DNA of 64,000 bases from Spirosoma oryzicola (GTDB lineage Bacteria; Bacteroidota; Bacteroidia; Cytophagales; Spirosomataceae): positions 124,001-188,000 of the forward strand of contig NZ_CP089539.1 in the NCBI RefSeq assembly GCF_021233055.1, written 5' to 3'. Below are positions 37,402-45,236 of this stretch, in pieces. Below the pieces are notes generated by a model, which did not search any database, was not told where the DNA came from, and saw nothing but the letters and a program-made list of their open reading frames with translations. The first letter of the stretch is position 1, and every line of letters starts with the position of its first letter. The position numbers were made by a program, and so were the translations under genes.

Positions 37402-40400
37402 CTACAGTGTGATTTGGAGGCCCCCTAGGAACGACCGGGCGATTGGGTACGTACCGTTATCGACAAATTGTGTCGTGGCATTACCAAAGTTGTTGACCTC
37501 CGGATCGAAGCCCGTATAATTCGTGAGTGTCAGCGCATTATTGGCGCTTACGTAAATCCGAATCTGGTTGATGCCTTTTATTTTCGGGAACGTATAGCCC
37601 AGTGACACATTTTTCAGCCGTACAAATGAGGCATCTTCAACGTAGCGGTCTGAAATGGGCAATCGTCCGCCCTGAAATCCGCTGGCATACTCATTATTGG
37701 GGTTCGTTGCCGACCAGCGATTTGCCATCCCCGCCAGTACATTCTGTTGCCCCAGCGCCGTTTCGAACGTATACCGGAACAGGTTCATGAGCTTGTTGCC
37801 CTGTACGCCCTGCACAAACAGATTTAGATCGAAGCCCCGGTAGCGAAATGACGACGAGAACCCAAAGATGTATTTCGGCTGCGAGTTGCCCACGATGACC
37901 TGATCAGCCGCCGTAATCGTACCATCGCCGTTGATATCTTTCACCTTATGACCACCAACACGTCCGTCGTAGCCGGGCAAAACGGCCTCACCTGTCTGGC
38001 TGATTCCGTCAAAAATATACGTTCGATACAGGCCCATCGGATAGCCGATCTTGAGCAGTGCGAACGCCGACCGGGGGAGTTCGTCCAGAATACCGTCAAG
38101 CGCCAGCACCTCGTTTTTGTTAAACGTCACATTCGCTGACGCATCCCATTGAAGTCCTCGTTTAGATCCCTGTAAAATCCGGCCATTGATAGCCAGTTCG
38201 ACGCCCCGGTTCTGGATCGACCCGAAATTGCCCGTGATAAACGTATAACCAGAAGACATAGGTAACACTTTCTGAAACAGCAGGTTATCGGTACGTTTGT
38301 TATAGTAATCGGCCACAACAGACAGGCGGTTGTTGAACAGACTGACATCGAGCCCCACATCGACCTGCGTGGAGCGTTCCCACTTCAGATCCGGGTTCGG
38401 GATGGCGTTGGGATTAATACCTGTAACCGGATTGTGGTTGTAATTGTAATTCAAACCCGATGCGACAACTGTGGCCAGCGATTGATACGGATCAATGGCT
38501 CCCGCGTTTCCTGTGATGCCCCAGCTTCCACGTAATTTCAAATCAGAAACCACCGGAATGGATTTCATAAATGGCTCTTCCACAATGCGCCAAGCACCAG
38601 CCACAGCGGGGAAAAAGCCGTATTTATTGTTCTCGCCAAATTTGCTCGACCCATCGGCCCGGGCCGTCAGATCCAGGAAATATCGGTCTTTGTAGCCGTA
38701 GTTGATCCGTCCTAGGTACGAGTCCAGCCGGGATTTGTTTTTGTCGCTGCTCAGCCGCTGGTTCACTGCCAGGCCAACGGAATTATTTTCGGTGATGTCG
38801 TTCGGAAAGTTGGATGCGGTTTGCGTATAGCTCTGGTTGACATTAGCCTGCGTAGCCAGAACCGCCGTAGCGGCCAACGTATGATGCTCGGCCAGACGGG
38901 TGCGATACGTGAAAATACTTTCGTGCAGAAGCGTCCGACCAAACGACGTAACATTCGATGCATTACCACCACCCGACGCTAACTGTGACTGGCTTAGAAG
39001 CGACAACGGTGAGTAAAATTCAGATAGTGTATTGCCCAGATCGACATTGAAACTAGGGCGATACGTAAAGCCTTTGAACAGGGCAAAGTCGACGTATACG
39101 TTGGCCAAGATCCGCTGGCTCGTTTGCCGGTTGATGGGCGTGATGAAATTCAGCGGGTTTGTCACTTCCTGATACTGCCCATTCATCTGGTCCTGAAACG
39201 GGTAGACACTACCATCGGCCCGATACGGTACCAGCGTTGGCGGAGCCGCCACGGCCGCCCCAAGCACACCCGCCCGGCTGCTGGTTACGTCAGAACCCGT
39301 GCCGCCCACGCTCACCCCCCGATTGACCGAATACCCGTAGTACAAACTGGTTCCGATCTTTACCCGGTCGCTCAGCCGGTGGTCGATGTTGGATCGAAAT
39401 GAGTAGCGCTCGAAGCTGGAGTTTTTGATGATCCCGTCTTGGTTGAAGTAGTTCAGCGAGAGCGCCAGTTGGGTTTTCTGATTACCACCCGTAACCGAAA
39501 GTTGATGACTCTGGATAGGCGCTTTGCGGAAGATTAGATTTTGCCAGTTCGTCCCTTCGCCCAGGCTCGACGGGTCAGTATAAATCGATCGTTTATAGAC
39601 TTCATTTTCGAGTTGAGCAAACTGGCGGGCGTCTAGTACGTTCAGCGTTTTATTGACTTGCTGCACCCCGCCGTAGCCATCGTAGCTAACGCGCGTCGCG
39701 CCGTCTTTGCCGCGTTTGGTGGTGATCAGCACAACGCCGTTAGCTGCCCGCGCGCCATAAATAGCCGTTGATGAGGCATCTTTCAGCACGTCAATCGACT
39801 CGATGTCGTTTGGGTTGATCTGCGAGAGCGGACTTACATCCGTTATATTACCTGTGTTGGCAATCTGAATACCATCGATCACGTACAGGGGTTCAGAACT
39901 CCCATTAATCGAGTTGGTGCCTCGAATACGAACGCTGACATTACCACCCGGAGCCCCTGAATTCTGCGTGATCTGTACGCCTGCTACCCGCGCCTGTAAT
40001 CCCTGCGCTACGTTCGCCACGGGCGTTTGCAGCAAATCGGCGGCTTTGACCGATGCGATGGCCCCCGTCGTTTCTACTTTTCGCTGTGTTCCGTAACCCA
40101 CAACCACCACTTCTTCCAGGGCTTTCGTATCGGGAACGAGCTGAACGTTGATTGTTTGCCGATTGCCAACCGCGATTTCCTGGGTCAGATACCCCACTAA
40201 GCTGACAACCAGCGTCGCTCCATCTGGCACGGCTAACTGAAACCTGCCGTTAGCATCCGTAACCGCTCCGCGCTGACGATTCGTCGAACCGGGTCCCGCC
40301 GAACCGCGACTGCTTTCTTTAAGAAGAACACTTACCCCCGGTAGTGTGGCTCCTTTTTCGTCGGTGATGGTCCCCGAGATAAGCTGGTCATCCGCCTGTT

Positions 40401-40593
40401 GGCGATTGGTCGTCGCTACTAAAGGCAGTGTTTTGGCCCAACCCTGTTCCTCATAAATAACGATCGTAGTGGCGGGCAAAAGACTTTCCGGCGTTTTACC
40501 CGGACCCTCATCAAGCATCTGCCGACCCTGCGTCAACACGGGCGACAGAGACCCGACCAAAACGACGTAATACAGTAAACGCTTTTGTCGCAT
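37402..40593 (-). CDS. SusC/RagA-family TonB-dependent outer-membrane transporter
   Basis: The preferred ATG at 40593 (MRQKRLLYYVVLVGSLSPVL) gives a 1063-residue protein with a signal peptide; the frame is open for 28 codons upstream. The order is: carboxypeptidase-regulatory-like domain (about 70-150, 'ISGTITDEKGATLPGVSVLL'), the plug domain beginning 'EEVVVVGYGTQRK' and including 'GGNVSVRIRGTNSI' and 'EPLYVIDGIQ', then the 22-strand barrel ending 'SFLGGLQITL'. It moves the nutrient held by SusD into the periplasm using TonB energy. There is no N-terminal STN signalling domain. Confidence 0.95.
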   Translation of the reverse strand: MRQKRLLYYVVLVGSLSPVLTQGRQMLDEGPGKTPESLLPATTIVIYEEQGWAKTLPLVATTNRQQADDQLISGTITDEKGATLPGVSVLLKESSRGSAGPGSTNRQRGAVTDANGRFQLAVPDGATLVVSLVGYLTQEIAVGNRQTINVQLVPDTKALEEVVVVGYGTQRKVETTGAIASVKAADLLQTPVANVAQGLQARVAGVQITQNSGAPGGNVSVRIRGTNSINGSSEPLYVIDGIQIANTGNITDVSPLSQINPNDIESIDVLKDASSTAIYGARAANGVVLITTKRGKDGATRVSYDGYGGVQQVNKTLNVLDARQFAQLENEVYKRSIYTDPSSLGEGTNWQNLIFRKAPIQSHQLSVTGGNQKTQLALSLNYFNQDGIIKNSSFERYSFRSNIDHRLSDRVKIGTSLYYGYSVNRGVSVGGTGSDVTSSRAGVLGAAVAAPPTLVPYRADGSVYPFQDQMNGQYQEVTNPLNFITPINRQTSQRILANVYVDFALFKGFTYRPSFNVDLGNTLSEFYSPLSLLSQSQLASGGGNASNVTSFGRTLLHESIFTYRTRLAEHHTLAATAVLATQANVNQSYTQTASNFPNDITENNSVGLAVNQRLSSDKNKSRLDSYLGRINYGYKDRYFLDLTARADGSSKFGENNKYGFFPAVAGAWRIVEEPFMKSIPVVSDLKLRGSWGITGNAGAIDPYQSLATVVASGLNYNYNHNPVTGINPNAIPNPDLKWERSTQVDVGLDVSLFNNRLSVVADYYNKRTDNLLFQKVLPMSSGYTFITGNFGSIQNRGVELAINGRILQGSKRGLQWDASANVTFNKNEVLALDGILDELPRSAFALLKIGYPMGLYRTYIFDGISQTGEAVLPGYDGRVGGHKVKDINGDGTITAADQVIVGNSQPKYIFGFSSSFRYRGFDLNLFVQGVQGNKLMNLFRYTFETALGQQNVLAGMANRWSATNPNNEYASGFQGGRLPISDRYVEDASFVRLKNVSLGYTFPKIKGINQIRIYVSANNALTLTNYTGFDPEVNNFGNATTQFVDNGTYPIARSFLGGLQITL

Positions 40594-40765
40594 ATTATGC
40601 AGATATTTATAGATTACAAATGGATTATCTCCGTACAGTACCTGTTGAAATAAGAGTATGCAAAGGTAATTTTGCATTATACAATGAGTGCGTGATTGGC
40701 CTGACCATTTTGCTTATCAGAATTATGGACAAGACAATACGCTGACTACTAGATATTTACCTTGA
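40594..40765. promoter_or_regulatory. divergent promoter region of the SusC/SusD locus
   Basis: The 172-bp spacer separates SusC (minus) from the membrane regulator gene (plus). On the minus strand TACCTTTG (40661-40668) matches the -7 box for SusC; a TTG at the right distance is not obvious. It is the natural binding site for the divergent regulator. Confidence 0.45.
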
Positions 40766-42118
40766 ATGATTACCGAGAATGGACAACCCGAAAAAGCCGA
40801 AAGTTTCGCTTTTTTAGACATCGGCTGTCGACGGGTTAGCGAATCCTATGGCAAGCCCGACTGGGACACGTGGACGAATGGTGACTTCGTGAGCTTAAGT
40901 CACATACTTTTCAGGCAGACGCACGTACGAATCAGTCCGAACACGCTGAAACGAATCTTCGGCAAGATCAAAACCGATGCCCGCTATTACCCACAGAGAG
41001 CAACCCGGGATGCGCTGGCGGTTTACATCGGTTACTCAGACTGGGAGCATTTTGTCAACACCCAGAAATGGACAGCCCGGCAGGTTGAGCAGTTGCCCGA
41101 TGTGCTCGTCCGGGAAGAGAGCCCGCTACTGCTATCAACACCAACGAACTCACCAGCCCATTCTTCTCAGCAGGAAACGAAACAAACCCGTCGATTACTG
41201 CTGTTGATAGGTAGCTCTGTACTGCTCGCTATCATTCTACTATTAGTCTACTCGCAAAGTGCAAGCAGCGAATCGAGCCAACTCGTCTGCCGGAATCCGG
41301 TGGGCGAAAACCCGCATTCTGCTGTATTTCAGCTCAAGTACCCAGGTTCTGCGGCTCCCTCAGGTACATACTCGATTCTGTTTGGCGACGGAAAACGGGA
41401 ACGTCTTACCTCCCACGATAGCCTTGCCACGCACTATTACGAACGACCGGGCCGCTACTTTGCCATTTTGCAACATGATGGCGCGAACATCGATACCTCG
41501 ACGGTTTATCTACGGACAAAAGGCTGGACTGTTACCGCTAACATGATGCACGATACTAGTCGAGTGTATCCCATCGACGTAGCGCGGTTGTTTACCGGAG
41601 GACGCCGTAGCGTTAGTGCCCTCGAAGCTGCCCACGCGGGTGTCGATACTAACCGTACATTCTTTATGGAGTTTATCAACAGCCATCCAACCCAGGTCGA
41701 TGGGGATAATTTCGAGCTAACGACCCACCTAAAAACCTCTCCTGATAGAGCGGGTGTTCGCTGCTCGCAGGTCGGCATTACAGTCTGGGGCGAGTCGTCG
41801 CAACACATGTTTGAGGTGATGAGGCCGGGTTGTGCTCACTGGATTCTGCTACAGAATTCCGATGTTCAGAAAAGTGGGCAGCGGGATGATCTAAGTTTTA
41901 TGGGTGCCGATTTGCGCCAGGGGGGTACGTTGATGCTGCGGGTCATCGACAGGCAGGCCACTATCTTTATCAACAATCGACCGGTTTACAGAACTCATTA
42001 TAAAAAGCCCTTGCACCAGATTTATGGAATTAAAATTCGGTTTGCTGGCGTCGGAACCGTCGACTCCTTTTCGTTGAAAGACTTGAAAACAGGTGCTTTG
42101 TTTAATGAAGGTTTTTAG
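40766..42118 (+). CDS. single-span membrane protein with HTH-like cytoplasmic, PKD-like and lectin-like outer domains
   Basis: The 450-residue protein has three parts. Residues about 12-100 hold a Bacteroidota-type HTH-like domain ('ISPNTLKRIFGKIKTDARYY', then 'ATRDALAVYIGYSDWEHFV'). A single membrane span follows at about 143-163 after a basic 'KQTRR'. The outer part has a PKD-like sandwich (about 185-252, 'SILFGDGKRERLTSHDS', 'HYYERPGRYFAIL') and a LamG/concanavalin-like domain (about 280-440, 'FELTTHLKTS', 'GTLMLRVIDRQATIFINNRPV', then 'GTVDSFSLKDLKTG'). There is no signal peptide, which fits a type II orientation. It lies head to head with SusC. I infer a direct sugar-sensing transcription factor, but a structural role is possible. 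Confidence 0.8.
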   Translation: MITENGQPEKAESFAFLDIGCRRVSESYGKPDWDTWTNGDFVSLSHILFRQTHVRISPNTLKRIFGKIKTDARYYPQRATRDALAVYIGYSDWEHFVNTQKWTARQVEQLPDVLVREESPLLLSTPTNSPAHSSQQETKQTRRLLLLIGSSVLLAIILLLVYSQSASSESSQLVCRNPVGENPHSAVFQLKYPGSAAPSGTYSILFGDGKRERLTSHDSLATHYYERPGRYFAILQHDGANIDTSTVYLRTKGWTVTANMMHDTSRVYPIDVARLFTGGRRSVSALEAAHAGVDTNRTFFMEFINSHPTQVDGDNFELTTHLKTSPDRAGVRCSQVGITVWGESSQHMFEVMRPGCAHWILLQNSDVQKSGQRDDLSFMGADLRQGGTLMLRVIDRQATIFINNRPVYRTHYKKPLHQIYGIKIRFAGVGTVDSFSLKDLKTGALFNEGF

Positions 42119-42426
42119 TTTGATCAATGGTTGTAGGTTAAAATTTTCGTGCTTACGTCCGAACTACTAACGGGACCACCGTGCAATTTACCGCCGGGGC
42201 GCGTCCAAAATGAAAATGGTCGTTACTTAGTAAAACCTTTTTATAAGTAACGCCAACTACAACCTATCCGTAGCTATCAATTTCCTGACTAAGCTTTCTG
42301 ACTAGCCCGTTCCGTAGGCTACAAATTAAGTCGAACAGATAGTAAATAGTATACGACTCTTTAGAAAGTGTATTGCTTGGCTATTAATCTATGCCTTTGA
42401 GTATTAAATTTCTGCTTATGTCTATT
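42119..42426. other. non-coding stretch
   Basis: About 310 bp with no gene. A 9-bp inverted repeat (CGTTACTTA at 42221-42229, TAAGTAACG at 42244-42252) may be a weak terminator for the upstream gene. Confidence 0.4.
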
Positions 42427-42855
42427 TTACTTTCTTGCGGCCGTCATCAGACTATAATAAGCAATCGGTTGACTGGGCTTTCCTAGTGAGTCGATGATAG
42501 CCATACTATTATTTGACTTATTAGCTTGCTCTAGAAGAGATCTAGTCACATTCGTCCAACGGCAGATTAAGCCACTATTGATGTCTATCTCCAAGCCGAG
42601 TTGGTTCGCACTTTTGCTGAACCAAAGAGCATGTTTTGTTTTTGTAAAGGGGGCTAAAGAATCAGGGTTTGGAAAGGTATATTCAAGCTTGTAGTGCTTG
42701 TCCGAAGGAAGAGAATCGTAGTTTTTTAAAATGTAAGCAACCGCATTATTCTGTGCATCAACCCTCGAACCGTATAAACCTAAATCGTAATAGCTATTAG
42801 TACATCCTCCTAAAAGAGTTATTAAAACCAGACAACTTTTGCTAATAAGTTTCAT
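42427..42855 (-). CDS. lipoprotein of unknown function
   Basis: The 142-residue protein starts at the ATG at 42855 (MKLISKSCLVLITLLGGCTN), with the lipobox cysteine at residue 18; in-frame residues upstream are not needed. The mature part has 'AVAYILKNYDSLPSDKHYKLEYTF' and a C-terminal 'QPIAYYSLMTAARK'. No family is recognised. It stands as an isolated minus-strand gene between degraded regions. Confidence 0.65.
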   Translation of the reverse strand: MKLISKSCLVLITLLGGCTNSYYDLGLYGSRVDAQNNAVAYILKNYDSLPSDKHYKLEYTFPNPDSLAPFTKTKHALWFSKSANQLGLEIDINSGLICRWTNVTRSLLEQANKSNNSMAIIDSLGKPSQPIAYYSLMTAARK

Positions 42856-43088
42856 TGATAATACTGTTAGAATGCAAATACAAAAAGAATATATCACTGG
42901 ATTAATTTTTCACTTTATAAAGGATCGTACGCTACTGGAAATGATACAATTGAGTAGTTGATTCTTTGCTTTCTCACCATTACATCCCTTGTTGGACGAT
43001 AAACGCCTTTAGCTAACAAGGATGATCGATTTTCCTTGAGTGCTGTGTTCGCTTACCAATCAACTTCGATACGTCTATCCACCTAATT

Positions 43089-43286
43089 ATGAATAAGAGC
43101 TTATACCTGCTAGTAACTACTGTGTTCCTTGTGATGAGCAGTTGCAGTAAATATAAGGAAGCATGAGCTATGCCCTCTCCTTCTGTAGAAGGAAGCTGGA
43201 AATATGACAAAAATATTCAGGTCCTATCGAATCATATAGCCCGTTCAGTAAGCCGTCTTCCAAAACAGGCTCCCCTTTTAACGTAA
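43089..43286 (+). pseudogene. lipoprotein gene interrupted by an in-frame stop
   Basis: The ATG at 43089 starts MNKSLYLLVTTVFLVMSSCS, a lipoprotein signal with the cysteine at residue 19. A TGA follows at 43164-43166, but the same frame continues as 'AMPSPSVEGSWKYDKNIQVL' to 43286. 'EGSWKYDK' is reminiscent of lipocalin-like lipoproteins of Bacteroidota. The remainder is not recognisable. Confidence 0.5.
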
Positions 43287-43554
43287 ACAGATTATTCAGT
43301 CAGGCATCATACTTCGTGCCAGTGAGAAAGACAACCAAGTTCGCTGATTAGTGGCTAGTTCCTGTTACATGTGTTAAAAACCTATCCAGTTCCGCTTTTT
43401 GCAAATCAGGATGGGATGTGGTACTGTTACTGTCGAATTAGGAAAGCAAGAATGAATCAAGAATTGTGTTTATAGTTAAAGCCACGAGTAGGCTAGTCTG
43501 CTTAATACCAATCAGTCTAACAGTTATCATAAATGACTTTTTCTGATTATAGGT
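43287..43554. other. non-coding stretch
   Basis: This may include more of the decayed lipoprotein gene (43287-43440, plus strand), but I cannot show it. No other feature is visible. Confidence 0.3.
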
Positions 43555-43836
43555 CTAACGCTTACTAATTCGATTGTGACTAATCATGCGCTGCTGAGGA
43601 GATGTGAAGCGATCACCAATCCCAGCCGCCTAAGTAGCGTGCTTGCTCGCGCGGCCCTGCATCCGAGATCGCCATCGACGCTAGGATCCCGGTTTTAGAT
43701 GCGCTCGTAACACCTTGATAACTGCCGACTCGGACAAGCCAAACTGAGCTTGGATGGCCTCGAAGGGGGTACGATCCTCCCAGGCCATTTCAATTAACCG
43801 ATCAGGATCGGCAAGGCTAGGTAGGAACTGAGCTGT
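43555..43836 (-). pseudogene. TIGR03643-family protein remnant
   Basis: On the minus strand the frame from about 43836 reads 'DPDRLIEMAWEDRTPFEAIQ', 'FGLSESAVIKVLRAHLKPGS', a stop, then 'RRWRSRMQGRASKHAT', a stop, and 'PQQRMISHNRISKR' to the natural end at 43555. This is the full pattern of the roughly 85-residue TIGR03643 family. Two in-frame stops and loss of the start show it is dead. The family's function is unknown. Confidence 0.72.
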
Positions 43837-43933
43837 TTAAGTTTTCATCCCCATACAACGCTAATAACCATCAAAGGGCTACTTTTACTGTCAACTCGGT
43901 TTGAAGAACATTACCTTAAAGGGTTTCGAGTAT

Positions 43934-44502
43934 TCAGTAGACAACTTGAAAAGGGCTAAATGGCCTTAGACAGTTCTTGTGTATTTTAGTCATCAAGCAG
44001 TGTACCCTCACTCGTCGGAACAAATACCCCTTCGCTGTACGAAAGCCTGCTGCGTTTACTTCATCGACAATCTGTTGAAGGGTCTTATCGTGGTTCAAAT
44101 AGCCTCTGATCGTCAGTATCGCCCGGTGACTGTTTTCATTCATAACTACTTTTCGCTCGATGGAGGCAACACCTTTCTGTTTAGCCAGCGTAGTCAGATT
44201 CAGGGGTGATCCGAGTTGAAAGCCTTATCGTTTTTTGGCGGCCAGTGCCTTGCGGGTTCGTTCACCGATGAGTTCTCACTAGTGCTGAGCCAGCGACGCA
44301 AATATACCGATGGTCAACGTATTGGTATCGAGGATACCAGCACACACAAAGTCAACTCCCGAATCCTTCAACGCGAAGATAAAGCTGGTGTTACAGCTGA
44401 GACGGTCCAGTTTAGCAATGACCAGACGGGCCTTGTGCTACCTAGCGTAGGTGAGTGCTTCTCTGAACTGTGGACGGCTATCACGCTTACCATAGATATT
44501 AA
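43934..44502 (-). pseudogene. serine recombinase (resolvase/invertase) remnant
   Basis: The minus-strand frame from about 44502 reads 'GKRDSRPQFREALTYAR', a stop, 'HKARLVIAKLDRLSCNTSFI', 'ALKDSGVDFVCAGILDTNTL', 'TIGIFASLAQH' with two stops, 'ELIGERTRKALAAKK', a stop, then 'TLAKQKGVASIERKVVMNEN' and the recombinase-type C-terminal part ('TLQQIVDEVNAAGFRTAKG'). The catalytic N-terminal serine segment is missing. At least four stops are present. It is a relic of a mobile element or prophage-like insertion. Confidence 0.8.
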
Positions 44503-44633
44503 ACTATAATGGCTGTCAATGAGTATTTATGATAGCATGCTGACTAAGTGCATCGATTCTTGACTCCACTAGCCCGCCTGGGAAGTACAACCTAATTAAA
44601 ACTTATTTGCTATTGAAATCGCTTTCGCAACCC

Positions 44634-45044
44634 ATGCATCAAGTCGAAGGCCGATACCGGTCTTGGTCTTTATTGATAGTTCTGTTTCTCCTGAGCGCTG
44701 TAGTGGACCAACCTGCTGATCAACTTATTGGCCGGTGGCAATTTCCATCTAAAGGCTCCAGCGTTGATGTATACCGGCAAGCGGGTCTTTACTTTGCTCG
44801 GGTGGCCGAGGTCGACCAAGCAGGCGAACAAAACTTTGGTTTGGTAAAAGACAGTCTTCTAATCCGTAATCTTCAGTATGATGGCGAGTTGTGGTCAAAA
44901 GGACGCTTAATTCATCCAAAGACGGGAATTGCCTTAAACGTTGAGATAGCCATGGTTAAGCCAAACACCATCACGGTAACCGTCTACAAAGGCCTCAAAT
45001 TGTTTCACCGCAAATTTGAAATGACCCGCCAGGAAAAGAAATAG
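44634..45044 (+). CDS. DUF2147-like secreted protein
   Basis: The 136-residue product starts at the ATG at 44634 (MHQVEGRYRSWSLLIVLFLL); a TTG 27 bp upstream is less likely. An N-terminal hydrophobic segment (about 13-28) acts as a signal peptide or anchor. The mature part fits DUF2147: 'LIGRWQFPSKGSSVDVYRQAGLYFARVAEV', 'WSKGRLIHPKTGIALNVEI' and 'VYKGLKLFHRKFEMTR'. Its function is unknown. It is intact and expressed alone. Confidence 0.72.
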   Translation: MHQVEGRYRSWSLLIVLFLLSAVVDQPADQLIGRWQFPSKGSSVDVYRQAGLYFARVAEVDQAGEQNFGLVKDSLLIRNLQYDGELWSKGRLIHPKTGIALNVEIAMVKPNTITVTVYKGLKLFHRKFEMTRQEKK

Positions 45045-45174
45045 ACGTTAATGGCTTGTCTAGTGGCAGGATTAAAAGGTATTACCACAAAGAAGTGATT
45101 TGTGAGACGATCAGTCTTGATGATTGCAAAGCCTACTTCGTTTGCTAGTCCTGTTTATCCTATGCAAAAGCAAA

Positions 45175-45200
45175 AGCCCAGATCGTCACCGATCTAGGCT
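45175..45200. terminator. hairpin between convergent genes
   Basis: AGCCCAGATCG and CGATCTAGGCT pair with one mismatch over an 11-bp stem. An A run upstream gives a U tract on the minus strand. It serves the minus-strand adhesin gene that ends at 45237. Confidence 0.55.
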
Positions 45201-45236
45201 AACCGGTTGACGGGTATAGATAGAAACAGGGACTAA

